Shown: piece after piece, positions 48,701 through 56,738 of the stretch
Layout: every line of letters begins with the position of its first letter
How positions within the stretch are numbered: the first letter of the stretch is position 1
DNA from: an uncultured Bacteroidia bacterium
GTDB lineage: Bacteria > Bacteroidota > Bacteroidia > Bacteroidales > UBA932
Direction of reading: 5' to 3'
Assembly (NCBI GenBank): GCA_902768985.1
Contig: CACXNA010000016.1
Span: forward strand, 1 to 64,000
Length of the DNA stretch: 64,000 nucleotides
Made by a program: the position numbers and the translations under genes
The notes under the pieces: model-generated
Told to the model about the DNA's origin: nothing
The model's input: the letters and a program-made list of their open reading frames with translations, nothing else
Database searches by the model: none

Positions 48701-49336
48701 GAGCGGCCGGGCGTGCTGGACGGAGCGGTAGAACGCCTCCAGCGTCTGGCCGGTGAGGGTGCGCCCGCTGCGGTCGGCGACGGACACGGAGATGAGCAGC
48801 GGGAGGGCGGCCGCCTCGGGGATGCCGCTGATGGCGTAGAGGGCGGCCTTGGTGTTGAGGGCGTCGAAGCAGGTCTCCAGCAGGAGCGCGTCGACGCCGC
48901 CTTCCACCAGCCCGCGGACCTGCTCGGCGTAAGCCGCGGCCATCTCGTCGAACGAGACCGGCCGCCAGGCGGGATTGCCGAGGTCCTGCGGGAGGGTGAG
49001 GGATTTCCCGGAAGGGCCCATCGACCCCGCCACCCAAACTTTGCGGGGGGCGGCGTCGGCCTCTTTTCGGGCCAGGGCTGCGCCCGCCCTGGCGAATTCG
49101 CGCGCCTGCGCGGAGCAGCCGTAGTCGGCCTGCGAAATGGCGTTGGCGCCGAAGGTGTTGGTGCTGATGATGTCCGCGCCGGCGTCGATGTAGGCGCGGT
49201 GGATGCTACGGACGATGTCCGGATGCGTAAGGTTGAACGGCTCGCTGTTGCCGCTGAGGCCGTGGCGCTGGAGCATCGTGCCCATCGCCCCGTCCAGGAT
49301 CAGGATCCTGTCGCGGAGAGCTTGCCGGAGGTCCAT
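45764..49336 (-). CDS. metH: cobalamin-dependent methionine synthase, with repeat insertions
   Basis: Transfers a methyl group from methyltetrahydrofolate to homocysteine (1190 aa). Domains in order: homocysteine-binding (zinc cysteines in [10 protein letters not shown], ~277-286), pterin-binding ([18 protein letters not shown]), B12-binding ([11 protein letters not shown], ~736-746; [10 protein letters not shown] before it) and the SAM-binding activation domain ([26 protein letters not shown]). Two pairs of short inverted repeats are read in frame inside the protein: 46649-46712 (residues ~875-896) and 46443-46520 (~939-965), giving the peptide SHSGLDPES twice. A further odd linker lies at 47436-47506. 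The ATG at 49336 overlaps the metF stop by one base. Confidence 0.95.
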   Translation of the reverse strand: MDLRQALRDRILILDGAMGTMLQRHGLSGNSEPFNLTHPDIVRSIHRAYIDAGADIISTNTFGANAISQADYGCSAQAREFARAGAALARKEADAAPRKVWVAGSMGPSGKSLTLPQDLGNPAWRPVSFDEMAAAYAEQVRGLVEGGVDALLLETCFDALNTKAALYAISGIPEAAALPLLISVSVADRSGRTLTGQTLEAFYRSVQHARPLTFGLNCSLGAADLAPLVADIAAWADCAVSCYPNAGLPNEMGAYDEKPEQTAAALQKMAQDGLVNLVGGCCGTTPEHIAAIAAAVRGLSPRAVPAPDARPYVSGLEAVCLDVRQSRFTNIGERTNVAGSRKFAKLIAAGEYDTALQVAAGQIEGGAAVIDINMDDAMLDSTVEMEKFTRHIAGDPAVSKAALMIDSSHWETLLAGLKNAQGRCIVNSISLKEGEEVFLKKAREIRRLGASVVVMAFDEQGQATTYARKIEICERAYRLLTEQAGYQPWEIIFDVNVLSVGTGIAEHARYAVDFIEAVRWIKQNLPGTMCSGGISNLSFAFRGNNPVREAMHTAFLYHAVAAGLDMGIVNPGMLLPYDAVEPGLLHAVEDVILDRDPEATERLIALAQQMAEAGQKNPGNPGGSPEKTGDLAEKGGESCPVSERLVRALVGGGSPTLQQDLMEALQEKGRAVDVIEGPLMDGMARVGERFAAGKMFLPQVVKSAKVMRDAVEILQPYMGASKDGAGKPRILLATVQGDVHDIGKNILGIVLRCNGFEVTDLGVMVPRETILAQAEAIRADIIGVSGLITPSLHQMEELCREMAARGLSTPLLIGGATTSALHTAVKLAPLYDHVFYAPDASASAVLAGRLLSDRAATEAEEHRKQEEMRALYKAGDAGSQSGMTKVNSHSGLDPESHPFPADSYLRGAFFESIPCRELSIAEVLPYFDWKLFYAIWGIKDAGSKSGMTKEKGGITDSHSGLDPESQTVQLSADAIERLEVIKREGLCRIRIAARFDACHAERDTIVAPAWRLPMLRQDGADGRSLADYVAPGDYGFDSPAGMFAISVHETHPAGCDCPACSMEYDSLLNRSLRLTLAEAASGWLDAELEKQLPKGSPVKIVKPAAGYASCPDHSLKRDILALLPDGDQLDIRLTESCAMIPDASICGLVFAHPAASYPEIRRLPAEALDAYAAARGFSPEDAKRYLSHLL
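46443..46520. repeat. repeat pair inside metH (second)
   Basis: Palindromes at 46443-46468 (GATTCCGGGTC, then AGCCCGGAATGACT) and 46493-46520 (AGTCATGCCGGAC, then ATCCGGCATCT) face each other across 24 bases. The pair is in frame with metH on the minus strand. It closely matches 46649-46712 and resembles 6851-6910. Confidence 0.85.
46649..46712. repeat. repeat pair inside metH (first)
   Basis: Palindromes at 46649-46675 (AGATTCCGGGTC, then AGCCCGGAATGACT) and 46685-46712 (AGTCATGCCGGAC, then ATCCGGCATCT), separated by 9 bases. In frame with metH, between the B12-binding and activation domains. Confidence 0.85.
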
Positions 49337-50232
49337 CAGAAGCAGTCTTTCAGGACGCTGATGACGTTGTCGCTGCGTCCCATCGTATAGAAATGGATTT
49401 CTTCGACCCCGTGCGCGAGCAGGTCGCGGCACTGCGCCTTGCACCACTCCTGGCCGATCTCATAGGCCTGGTCGGGGTGGGCGGCGATCTCCGCGGTCAG
49501 CGCCACGGGGATGTCGATGGAGAAACTCTCCGGCAGCAGGTCCACCTGCCGGGCGGACGAGAGCGGCTTGATGCCGGGGATGATCGGGATGGTGATGCCC
49601 GCGGCGCGGCAGCGCGCCACGAAATCATAGAAGACGGCGTTGTCGAAGAACATTTGGGTGATGATCTGGTCGGCGCCGGCGTCGACTTTCTCCTTGAGAT
49701 ATTTTATGTCGGTCTCGGGGTTGGGAGACTCGAAATGTTTCTCGGGATAGCCACCCACGCCCAGCGCGAACAGGCGCTGGCCGCCGTTCGCCGCCTCGAA
49801 GCGGCGGATGGCCGCGACCAGCTCGCTGGCGCGCGCGTAGCCGCCGGGCTCGGGCGTGAAACGCTTCTCGCCCGGCAGCGCGTCGCCGCGCAGGACGAGG
49901 ATGTTGCGGATGCCCATGAACTTGAAGTCCTGCAGCTGCGCCTCGATGAGGTCGGCGCTGGCGCCGCCGCAAATCAGGTGCGGGACCACTTCCACGTCGG
50001 GAAAGGCAGCCTGCACGGCCGCGCAGACGGCGGTCTGGCTGATGCGCTTTCGCAGCAGGTGGCGCGTGTAGCCGCCGTTCGGCTCCGCGCGGAATTCATA
50101 CTCGTCGCGGTGGCAGGTCACGTTGATATAGCGAGGTCCGAACTCCATGAACGGACGGATGCTGTCCAGGAGCTCGGTCTTGGTGATGCCCTTCAGGGGC
50201 GGGACAATCTCTAGCGAGGGAAACGGCTTCAT
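49336..50232 (-). CDS. metF: methylenetetrahydrofolate reductase
   Basis: FAD enzyme that makes methyltetrahydrofolate for MetH (298 aa). It is a TIM barrel with ITKTELLDSIRPFMEFGP and YINVTCHRDEYE near the start, HLICGGASADLIEAQL, NILVLRGDALPG, ADQIITQMFFDNAVFYDF and IIPGIKPLSS. Length is normal. It is first in the metF-metH operon, which joins the two successive steps of methionine methylation. A TATCTTTA-like box (50258-50265, minus) lies 25 nt upstream. Confidence 0.96.
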   Translation of the reverse strand: MKPFPSLEIVPPLKGITKTELLDSIRPFMEFGPRYINVTCHRDEYEFRAEPNGGYTRHLLRKRISQTAVCAAVQAAFPDVEVVPHLICGGASADLIEAQLQDFKFMGIRNILVLRGDALPGEKRFTPEPGGYARASELVAAIRRFEAANGGQRLFALGVGGYPEKHFESPNPETDIKYLKEKVDAGADQIITQMFFDNAVFYDFVARCRAAGITIPIIPGIKPLSSARQVDLLPESFSIDIPVALTAEIAAHPDQAYEIGQEWCKAQCRDLLAHGVEEIHFYTMGRSDNVISVLKDCF

Positions 50233-50287
50233 GGGGGCAATAACTACTTTCTGGGGGTAAAGATAGTGATTTTATCTTAATACTTTT

Positions 50288-50295
50288 TATCTTTG
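50288..50295 (+). promoter_or_regulatory. -7 box for cysE
   Basis: TATCTTTG, a perfect match, ending only 4 nt before the cysE ATG. If used, the mRNA would be leaderless. No clear -33 element. Confidence 0.5.
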
Positions 50296-50299
50296 GGGT

Positions 50300-51022
50300 A
50301 TGGAAGAACTGTTGACAGAACTGATTGTGCTGATGCGCCGCGTCGTCTTCCCCGAGTACGTCGGACAGGAAGACCGGGCGCTGGATTTCATGCGCATCCG
50401 GGGCGTGGTCCGCAAGATTGCGGGCGACAAGAAGGCGGACGCCTTCATGGAGCGCATCCCGGAGATCGACCGCCTGCTCCACACGGACGTGGAGGCCATT
50501 GCTGACAACGATCCCGCGGTCGAGGACCGCACGGAGGTGGTGCTCTGCTACCCTTGTATCAAGGTGATGCTGCACTACCGCACCGCACATGCGCTCCTGC
50601 AGCTTGAAATCCCCGTGGCGCCGCGTCTGCTCACGGAAATGGCCCATTCAGCCACCGGCATCGACATCCATCCCGGCGCGCAGATCGGCGAATACTTCGC
50701 CATCGACCACGGCACCGGCGTCGTGATCGGCGCCACGACCGTGATCGGCAACCACGTGATGCTCTATCAGGGCGTGACCCTCGGCGCCAAGAATTTCAAA
50801 TACGATCCTGACGGCCGTCCGCTCAACGAGCCCCGCCATCCTATCCTGGAAGACAATGTGACGGTCTATGCCAATACGACCATTCTCGGGCGTGTGACGA
50901 TCGGCCACGACACCGTGGTCGGCGGTAACGTCTGGCTCACGCACGACGTCCCGCCGCAGTCGCGCATCCTGCAGTCCCGCGCGGTCGAGCAGCCGCTCTT
51001 CGCAGACGGTGCAGGGATTTAA
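50300..51022 (+). CDS. cysE: serine O-acetyltransferase (EpsC/CysE type)
   Basis: Acetylates serine to O-acetylserine, the first step of cysteine synthesis (240 aa). An N-terminal helical domain is followed by a hexapeptide left-handed beta helix: GIDIHPGAQIGEYFAIDHGTG with the catalytic His, VVIGATTVIGNHVMLYQGVT, and GRVTIGHDTVVGGNVWLTHD. The product feeds cysK 3.2 kb downstream. Divergent from metF. Confidence 0.94.
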   Translation: MEELLTELIVLMRRVVFPEYVGQEDRALDFMRIRGVVRKIAGDKKADAFMERIPEIDRLLHTDVEAIADNDPAVEDRTEVVLCYPCIKVMLHYRTAHALLQLEIPVAPRLLTEMAHSATGIDIHPGAQIGEYFAIDHGTGVVIGATTVIGNHVMLYQGVTLGAKNFKYDPDGRPLNEPRHPILEDNVTVYANTTILGRVTIGHDTVVGGNVWLTHDVPPQSRILQSRAVEQPLFADGAGI

Positions 51023-51039
51023 ATCCTTTTTTCTTTATA

Positions 51040-51126
51040 TGCGGTAGGCGTCCCAAATCCTGGGACGCCTACCGCATTTTAGGCCGTTTTTGCGGTTAGC
51101 CTGCCAGATTTTGGGACGCCTACCGC
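51040..51126. repeat. two tandem hairpins between cysE and the esterase
   Basis: First hairpin 51041-51075: GCGGTAGGCGTCCCA, loop AATCC, TGGGACGCCTACCGC, a perfect 15-bp stem. After a TTTTAGGCCGTTTT spacer, a second copy at 51090-51126 has the same right arm but a mutated left arm (GCGGTTAGCCTGCCA). It lies between convergent genes and probably terminates both. The sequence is unrelated to the other repeat families here. Confidence 0.85.
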
Positions 51127-51129
51127 ACT

Positions 51130-52299
51130 TTAGAGTTGAAACACCTTCTGCACAAAGGCGGACAGGTTGCGGCGCCAGACCTTCCACTCGTGGCCGCCGG
51201 GGTAGGTCTCGTAGAAAACGTTCTTGTAGCCGAGGGCGTTGAGCTGGTCCACGAATTCCTTGGTGCCGCCGATGCGGTTGTCCTGCTCGCCGCAGGAAAT
51301 GTAGAACAGGTCCAGCTTGTTGTACTTCGCCGGGTTGGAGATCAGGCCCGGCATCTGCGCCTCGGGGTCGAAGGCCGCCTGGCCGGCACCCGAGCCGCCC
51401 AGCAGGCCGGAGGAGAAGATGCCGATGTTGGCGAAGACGTCGATGTTGCGCAGGCCGATGTAGAAAGACTGGCCGCCGCCCATGGACAGGCCCGCCACGG
51501 CGCGACCCGTACGGTTCTTAATCACATTGTAGTGACTCTCGACATAGGGAAGGATGTCCGCGACCAGCGAGGAATAGTTGTCGAAGCCGCTGGCGTACTG
51601 CCTGACATCCTGCTTGACCGGAATCTGGAGCGTGGAGGCCGCATACTGGTTGGGATTGCCGTTGGGCATCACCACGAGCATCGGAACGGCCTTGCCCTGC
51701 TCGATGAGGTTGTCCAGGATCTGGCAGGTGCGGCCCAGGGTGGACCAGGCGTCCTCGTCGCCCCCGCCGCCGTGCAGCAGGTAGAGCACCGGATACTTCT
51801 TCTTGCCCTTGGCGTCATAGCCGTACGGCGTGTAGACATACATGCGGCGCTCCATGTCGTTCTCGGCGGAGTAGTACCAGACATGCTCCAGGTTGCCCTT
51901 GTGCGTTGCTTCCTTGTACAGGTCGGCATAGCCGCCGTCCACTAACACAGCGCTCATATAGCGCGTGCCGTCGCGCTGGACGAAGGTGTTGGAAGGGTCC
52001 AGCGTGCTGATGCCGTCCACGACGAAGTTGTACGTATACAGCTCAGAGGCCGGCCGGGGCATTGTGATGGACCAGACGCCGCGCTCGCCCTTGGTCATGG
52101 GCTGGACGCCGTAACCCGCCCAGGAGGCCTGGATGCCGACTTCGGTGGCGTAGTTCGCGACCAGGCGGAAGGTGATCGTTTCCTCGGTCAGCTCCGGGGA
52201 CACGACGGCCTGACGGCCGAAATTGAAGATTTCCTGCGCGGAAGCGCTCCACGCGCACACGGACAGGAGGATGGGGAGTAGGAATCGGGATGATCTCAT
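51130..52299 (-). CDS. secreted esterase (CE1-like alpha/beta hydrolase)
   Basis: 389 aa with a cleavable signal peptide (CAWSASAQ). An N-terminal beta-sandwich like CBM48/E-set domains (GVWSITMPRPASELYTYNFV) is followed by an alpha/beta hydrolase: YPVLYLLHGGGGDEDAW (oxyanion region), the nucleophile in GLSMGGGQSF and the catalytic His in YPGGHEWKVW. This architecture is common in feruloyl or acetyl-xylan esterases of Bacteroidota. The exact ester is not determined. It stands alone, convergent with cysE. Confidence 0.9.
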   Translation of the reverse strand: MRSSRFLLPILLSVCAWSASAQEIFNFGRQAVVSPELTEETITFRLVANYATEVGIQASWAGYGVQPMTKGERGVWSITMPRPASELYTYNFVVDGISTLDPSNTFVQRDGTRYMSAVLVDGGYADLYKEATHKGNLEHVWYYSAENDMERRMYVYTPYGYDAKGKKKYPVLYLLHGGGGDEDAWSTLGRTCQILDNLIEQGKAVPMLVVMPNGNPNQYAASTLQIPVKQDVRQYASGFDNYSSLVADILPYVESHYNVIKNRTGRAVAGLSMGGGQSFYIGLRNIDVFANIGIFSSGLLGGSGAGQAAFDPEAQMPGLISNPAKYNKLDLFYISCGEQDNRIGGTKEFVDQLNALGYKNVFYETYPGGHEWKVWRRNLSAFVQKVFQL

Positions 52300-52327
52300 G
52301 GTTAATATGGTTTTGTGTGTGATGGCT

Positions 52328-52792
52328 TTACCTCACCGGGACGGCGTGGGTGTTCTTGACTTCGCCCATGACGAAGGAGCTGTTCAGGCCGCCGATGCAG
52401 TCGAGTTCGCCCAGGATCCTCAGCACGAACTGCTGGTACTCCTTCATACTGGAGACGTAGACTTTCAGGAGAAAGTCGTAGTCGCCGGAGATGTTGTAGC
52501 ATTCCCCGACTTCTTCCATGGTCTGCACGGCGTCCATCAGGCGCTGGGCGTTCTCGAAGGTGTGCTGCTTCATCTTGATGTAGCAGAAGGCGATGAAAGA
52601 GCAGTCCAGCTTCTCCGCATCGAGCACGGCCACGTAGCCCTTAATGTAACCCTGCTCGCGCAGGCGCTTGATGCGCTCGAAGACAGGCGTAGGAGATAAA
52701 TGTACGCGCGCGGCGACCTGTTTGTTGGTCAGCGCGGCGTCTTCCTGCAGGATGCGCAGGATGGAAAGATCGATGGCGTCAAGTCCGCTCAT
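52328..52792 (-). CDS. lrp: Lrp/AsnC family transcriptional regulator
   Basis: 154-aa regulator with an N-terminal helix-turn-helix (LDAIDLSILRILQEDAALTN, VAARVHLSPTPVFERIKRL) and a C-terminal ligand-binding RAM domain (ECYNISGDYDFLLKVYVSSM). Lrp proteins sense amino acids and often control adjacent genes. It is divergent from metY, so control of the metY-cysK sulfur genes in response to methionine, leucine or a related amino acid is a reasonable inference. Confidence 0.93.
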   Translation of the reverse strand: MSGLDAIDLSILRILQEDAALTNKQVAARVHLSPTPVFERIKRLREQGYIKGYVAVLDAEKLDCSFIAFCYIKMKQHTFENAQRLMDAVQTMEEVGECYNISGDYDFLLKVYVSSMKEYQQFVLRILGELDCIGGLNSSFVMGEVKNTHAVPVR

Positions 52793-52866
52793 GGGGCCAA
52801 AAGATTTTAATTCTGTCCGCTCTGCTTAAATGTGCGCTTCGCGGAATTTCCATTCTGTTTACATGG

Positions 52867-52896
52867 CAAATTTAGCAATATTATCCAATTTTCAAA
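52867..52896 (-). promoter_or_regulatory. promoter for lrp
   Basis: On the minus strand, TTTG (52893-52896), an 18-bp spacer and TAAATTTG (52867-52874) match the Bacteroidota promoter. The leader to the lrp ATG is about 70 nt. Confidence 0.55.
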
Positions 52897-52901
52897 AAGT
52901 C

Positions 52902-52933
52902 TTTGGAAGATTATTCTAAACACCCGACCTTTG
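52902..52933 (+). promoter_or_regulatory. promoter for metY
   Basis: TTTG at 52902-52905, a 20-bp spacer and GACCTTTG at 52926-52933 (one mismatch from TAnnTTTG). It lies back to back with the lrp promoter; the two -33 elements are 5 bp apart, so a regulator bound here would affect both genes. Confidence 0.5.
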
Positions 52934-52962
52934 CAACAGACAACGACAAAAACAAGAAGCAT

Positions 52963-54246
52963 ATGAGCACGAAAAATTACCATGTTGAGACGCTGGCCAT
53001 CCATGTCGGCCAGGAGACCCCGGACCCCGCATCTGATTCCCGCGCAGTTCCTATTTATCAGACGACTTCTTATGTTTTCCGCAACTCCCAGCACGCGGCC
53101 GACCGTTTCGGCCTGCGCGACCCGGGTAATATTTACGGCCGACTGACCAACTCCACCCAAGGTGTGTTCGAGGAGCGCGTTGCCGCCCTCGAGGGTGGCG
53201 TGGCCGGCCTGGCGGTCGCTTCCGGCGCCGCCGCCATCACCTACGCCCTGCAGAACGTCCTGCAGAACGGCGACCACATCATCGCCGCCGACAACCTCTA
53301 CGGCGGTTCCTACAACCTGATCACCCACACCCTCACCACGCAGGGTGTTGAGAATACCATTCTGAATGTCAATGATTTGAAAGCCCTCGAGGCTGCCATC
53401 CGGCCGAACACCAAAGTGATCTATGCCGAGACCTTCGGCAATCCGAACTCTGATGTCGCCGACTTCGAAGGCATTGCTGCCGTGGCGCACCGGCACGGGA
53501 TCGTGTTCATCGTGGACAACACCTTTGCCCCTATCGTCATCCGACCGCTCGAGCATGGCGCCGACATTGTCGTCCACTCCGCGACCAAATTCATCGGCGG
53601 CCACGGCAGTTCCCTCGGCGGCGTGATCGTCGACGGCGGCAAGTTCGACTGGAAGGCGAACGCCGACAAGTACCCGACGCTCGCGAAACCCGATCCCAGC
53701 TACCACGGTGCCGTCTTCGCCGACGTGGCCGGCCCGGCCGCCTTCGTCACCCGCATCCGTGCCGTCCTGCTGCGCGACACCGGCGCCGCCATCAGCCCCT
53801 TCAACGCGTGGATTCTCCTCCAGGGCGTCGAATCCCTCCCGCTGCGCATCGAGCGCCACACCGAGAACGCCCTCAAGGTCGTCGAGTACCTCGCCAAGCA
53901 CCCGAAGGTAGCGAAAGTCAACCACCCGGCCCTGCCCGAACACCACGACCACGCGCTGTACTGTCGCTATTTCCCCAAGGGAGCCGGCTCCATTTTCACC
54001 TTTGAGATCAAGGGCACGCAGGAAGACGCCTGGCGTTTCATCGACAACCTCAAGATCTTCTCCCTGCTCGCCAACGTGGCCGATGTCAAGAGCCTGGTCA
54101 TCCATCCCTACACCACCACCCACTCGCAGCTCAGCCCGGAAGAACTCGCCGAGCAGCACATCACCCCGACGACCATTCGCCTGTCCATCGGTGTGGAGCA
54201 TGTGGACGACATCATTGCAGATCTCGAACAGGCGTTCAATGCATAA
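52963..54246 (+). CDS. metY: O-acetylhomoserine sulfhydrylase (Cys/Met PLP enzyme)
   Basis: 427-aa PLP enzyme of the Cys/Met metabolism family. TLAIHVGQETPDPASDSRAV at the start and the long C-terminal region (GVESLPLRIERHTENALKV) favour O-acetylhomoserine sulfhydrylase over cystathionine gamma-synthase. The PLP lysine is K209 in HSATKFIGGHG. It makes homocysteine from O-acetylhomoserine and sulfide, substrate for MetH. The ATG at 52963 gives the family start; 20 upstream codons are in frame but contain the promoter. cysK follows after 23 nt. Confidence 0.92.
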   Translation: MSTKNYHVETLAIHVGQETPDPASDSRAVPIYQTTSYVFRNSQHAADRFGLRDPGNIYGRLTNSTQGVFEERVAALEGGVAGLAVASGAAAITYALQNVLQNGDHIIAADNLYGGSYNLITHTLTTQGVENTILNVNDLKALEAAIRPNTKVIYAETFGNPNSDVADFEGIAAVAHRHGIVFIVDNTFAPIVIRPLEHGADIVVHSATKFIGGHGSSLGGVIVDGGKFDWKANADKYPTLAKPDPSYHGAVFADVAGPAAFVTRIRAVLLRDTGAAISPFNAWILLQGVESLPLRIERHTENALKVVEYLAKHPKVAKVNHPALPEHHDHALYCRYFPKGAGSIFTFEIKGTQEDAWRFIDNLKIFSLLANVADVKSLVIHPYTTTHSQLSPEELAEQHITPTTIRLSIGVEHVDDIIADLEQAFNA

Positions 54247-54254
54247 AAAATTTG

Positions 54255-54262
54255 TAACTTTA
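54255..54262 (+). promoter_or_regulatory. possible -7 box for cysK
   Basis: TAACTTTA, one mismatch from TAnnTTTG, 7 nt before the cysK ATG. It may give cysK a transcript independent of metY. Confidence 0.38.
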
Positions 54263-54269
54263 CGACATC

Positions 54270-55187
54270 ATGATATATCAGAATCTTACCGACCTCATCG
54301 GGAACACACCCCTCCTGGAGGTCTCCGGCCTGGAAGGCCAGCAGGCGCGCATCGCGCTCAAACTCGAAAAATATAACCCCGGAGGCAGCGTCAAGGACCG
54401 TATCGCCCTGGCCATGATCGAAGACGCAGAGCAGAGCGGCACCCTCAAACCCGGCGCTACCATCGTGGAGCCCACCAGCGGTAACACCGGCATCGGTCTC
54501 GCCTGGGTGGCCCGCGCCAAGGGGTACAAAACCATCCTTACCATGCCCGACACGATGAGTGTCGAGCGCCGCAACCTCCTCAAAGCCTTCGGCGCCGAGA
54601 TCGTGCTCACGCCAGGTGCGGAAGGCATGAAGGGGGCCATCGCCAAAGCGGAAGAAATCCGTCAGAACACACCGGGCGCCGTGATCCTCGGGCAGTTTAC
54701 TAACCTGGCCAACCCGGCCGCCCACGAGCGCACCACCGCCCAGGAGATCTGGCGCGACACCGACGGCCAGGTGGACATCTTCGTGGCCGGCATCGGCACG
54801 GGCGGTACCGTCAGCGGCACCGGCAAGGGCCTGAAGGCCCACAAAGCCAGCATCCAGGCCATCGGCGTGGAGCCCGCTTCCTCCGCCGTCATCACCACGG
54901 GCGTCCCCGGCAAGCATAAGATTCAGGGCATCGGCGCAGGCTTCGTCCCGCAGACCTTCTTGAAGGATTATGTCGACAACGTGCTCACCGTCACCGACGA
55001 CGATGCCTTCGCCGGCGCCCGCCTGCTGGCCGACCGGCTCGGACTGCTCGTCGGCATCTCCTCCGGCGCCGCCTTCAGCGCAGCCTACGCGCTCGCAAAG
55101 AAGCCGGAGAACAAGGGCAAGCTCATCGTGGCCCTGCTCCCCGACACCGGCGAGCGCTACCTCTCTACGCCGTTGTTTGAACGCTAA
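54270..55187 (+). CDS. cysK: cysteine synthase (O-acetylserine sulfhydrylase)
   Basis: PLP enzyme that makes cysteine from O-acetylserine and sulfide (305 aa). The PLP lysine is K42 in NPGGSVKDR; EPTSGNTGIGLAW binds the substrate and GIGTGGTVSGTGKGLK the cofactor phosphate. Length is normal. It works with CysE encoded upstream. A terminator follows. Confidence 0.96.
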   Translation: MIYQNLTDLIGNTPLLEVSGLEGQQARIALKLEKYNPGGSVKDRIALAMIEDAEQSGTLKPGATIVEPTSGNTGIGLAWVARAKGYKTILTMPDTMSVERRNLLKAFGAEIVLTPGAEGMKGAIAKAEEIRQNTPGAVILGQFTNLANPAAHERTTAQEIWRDTDGQVDIFVAGIGTGGTVSGTGKGLKAHKASIQAIGVEPASSAVITTGVPGKHKIQGIGAGFVPQTFLKDYVDNVLTVTDDDAFAGARLLADRLGLLVGISSGAAFSAAYALAKKPENKGKLIVALLPDTGERYLSTPLFER

Positions 55188-55215
55188 GAGATTCGCCCAA
55201 TAGAGTATAATCTGC

Positions 55216-55277
55216 AACGAAGAAATCCAGCAAAACGGCAAATACGGGCCGAATAGTTGGATTTCTTCGTTTATTTT
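55216..55277. terminator. bidirectional terminator after cysK
   Basis: AACGAAGAAATCCA (55216-55229) pairs perfectly with TGGATTTCTTCGTT (55258-55271), then TATTTTT follows. The 28-base loop is long. It lies between cysK and the convergent toxin-antitoxin cassette; the right arm overlaps the last base of the 102-aa gene. Confidence 0.85.
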
Positions 55278-55579
55278 TCTCTGGGGTTTCGCTCTTCGTG
55301 TGAGACATTTGCCGGGTCGGCTATTGCTGTGGCGATGACGCTGAGGTATTCCAGATCGTCAGTAATATCTCCAAGCACATCTTCGTTATTACCCAGAATG
55401 ACATGCCCGTCTTTGACGGAAACCAATCGACCGCCCAAGCCAGATAAACCCAAATGCTTGAGATAGAAGTTCTGGTATTCTACGTAGCACGGGTTACCAT
55501 ATGATTCGACGGCCTGCCGAATAAACTCGACGGTTTTGTCTTTGAGTTCCTGAAGAGCTGAATCTAAGTCTATCCCCAT
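55271..55579 (-). CDS. small protein of the HEPN-MNT cassette, unknown
   Basis: 102-aa protein of no family I recognise. It begins MGIDLDSALQELKDKTVEFI, probably helical, and continues with a mixed region (KHLGLSGLGGRLVSVKDGHV) and an acidic stretch (NNEDVLGDITDDLEYL). No signal or membrane segment. Its start codon overlaps the hepT stop by one base, so it is co-translated with the toxin-antitoxin pair and may be a third component. Base composition is lower in GC than the housekeeping genes nearby. Confidence 0.7.
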   Translation of the reverse strand: MGIDLDSALQELKDKTVEFIRQAVESYGNPCYVEYQNFYLKHLGLSGLGGRLVSVKDGHVILGNNEDVLGDITDDLEYLSVIATAIADPANVSHEERNPREK

Positions 55580-55920
55580 TATGATCGTTTAAGGCGTTCT
55601 ATTTGTATTTTTAATTGAGGAACATCAATTAGGGCGGTGTGCCAAAGTAGCTCGGGCATAATCGTGGCATAGCCATGAACGAGAACGTGGCGCATCTTTA
55701 TTATGTCATTCCAGGGGATTTCATTATGCGCTTCTTTGAAGGAAAGAGACAACATGTAGGCTGCTTCTCCGATTATTTCTACATTCTTTACGACGGCGAA
55801 ATAACGCAACTTATCATTAGTCAGTTCTTCCAGAGAAAACCCCTCGGTAAACGATGCAATATGATTTGCGGCTTCAATAATATCTGCAAGACGACCGTTA
55901 TCTCGTTCAGGTTCTCTCAT
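55579..55920 (-). CDS. hepT: HepT-like HEPN toxin (DUF86)
   Basis: 113-aa HEPN-domain protein. The catalytic RX4HXY motif of HepT RNases is present exactly: R77, H82, Y84 in KMRHVLVHGY. Upstream helices (YFAVVKNVEIIGEAAYMLS, IPWNDIIKM) match DUF86. In characterised pairs the MNT partner AMPylates the tyrosine to silence the toxin. Its start overlaps the MNT gene by 14 bases. Confidence 0.9.
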   Translation of the reverse strand: MREPERDNGRLADIIEAANHIASFTEGFSLEELTNDKLRYFAVVKNVEIIGEAAYMLSLSFKEAHNEIPWNDIIKMRHVLVHGYATIMPELLWHTALIDVPQLKIQIERLKRS

Positions 55921-56677
55921 ATATTAAAATTTTATCATGATTAATACTGTCTAGCGCAAAAGGTTTGATCGTGCTATTCTCCACGAGATCGACCTTTTTC
56001 CCCAGTCGCGATTCCAGGTCATTGATCATTCCCGCAAATTGGAGAAGTCCAAAAGGCTCGGACTTGTCCAGGTCTATGAGAATATCAATATCACTTTCCG
56101 GTTTTTCCTCCATTCTAGAGAAGGAACCAAACAGCCATGCCTTTTCTACGGGTTCCTGTTTGAAGAAATCCTGAATGGTGTGGACAATCGCTACTCGATG
56201 TTGATCAATGAGCTCCACCCGTTTCTGGATTTCTTCCTTTTCTCCTTTTCTGCTGGCATACCTATACAAGCGGGAGGTGTTTACAGGAAACAGTTCAAAG
56301 GCGCGTTGAAACTCTTTCTGGAGAGTTGCTTCAGGAAGATAGACAAATTCCTTGTCGGAGGCGTGGTCAACCAGCAGTTTCTCCAATTCAGGAACAGACA
56401 GGCCATCTTGCTTGAACAGTGGCGATTCGGAGATGAGCGGCTTAACCAGGATGAAATCATGCAAGTCCTCAATAAGAGGATACGCATTTTTAATCAAGGC
56501 CACATCTCTGAAATGCTTCTTTAGTTCAGCACGAACAGCCTCGCATAGCCCTTTGGGGGTTTCAACAATCAGATTCTCCTTCATTTCGGAGATACAATGA
56601 TTCATCCCGACGAAAGCCTCCATCAGCAGGTCTTCGACGGCACGCATCTTGGGAGTTATGACCACCTTATAATCCAT
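55907..56677 (-). CDS. mntA: MntA-like nucleotidyltransferase antitoxin fused to an N-terminal domain
   Basis: 256 aa, about twice the size of usual MntA antitoxins. The C-terminal part (from about residue 155) is a minimal nucleotidyltransferase with the exact GSX10DXD motif (G184-S185, D196, D198) in WLFGSFSRMEEK and ESDIDILIDL. The N-terminal ~145 residues contain VPELEKLLVDHASDKEFVYL and NTSRLYRYASRKG, resembling the C-terminal half of DUF6577/AbiEi-like regulators; that assignment is from memory. The fusion may add DNA binding or target recognition. The ATG at 56677 is preferred over one 17 codons upstream because a TATCTTTG box lies between. It overlaps hepT. Confidence 0.85.
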   Translation of the reverse strand: MDYKVVITPKMRAVEDLLMEAFVGMNHCISEMKENLIVETPKGLCEAVRAELKKHFRDVALIKNAYPLIEDLHDFILVKPLISESPLFKQDGLSVPELEKLLVDHASDKEFVYLPEATLQKEFQRAFELFPVNTSRLYRYASRKGEKEEIQKRVELIDQHRVAIVHTIQDFFKQEPVEKAWLFGSFSRMEEKPESDIDILIDLDKSEPFGLLQFAGMINDLESRLGKKVDLVENSTIKPFALDSINHDKILIYERT

Positions 56678-56686
56678 ATTCGTCGA

Positions 56687-56694
56687 CAAAGATA
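56687..56694 (-). promoter_or_regulatory. -7 box for the HEPN-MNT cassette
   Basis: TATCTTTG on the minus strand, a perfect match, 9 nt before the ATG at 56677. Confidence 0.5.
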
Positions 56695-56738
56695 ACCCAT
56701 TTTGGCAATATTTCAAATAAAATGCCATATAATGATAG

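Noticed and set aside
46184-49390. A 1068-codon open frame opposite metH
   Set aside because: Antisense shadow; metH has all its domains on the minus strand.
55216-55277. A further member of the dispersed repeat families
   Set aside because: The 14-bp arms have no sequence in common with the other repeats and end in a T run, so it is better read as an ordinary terminator.
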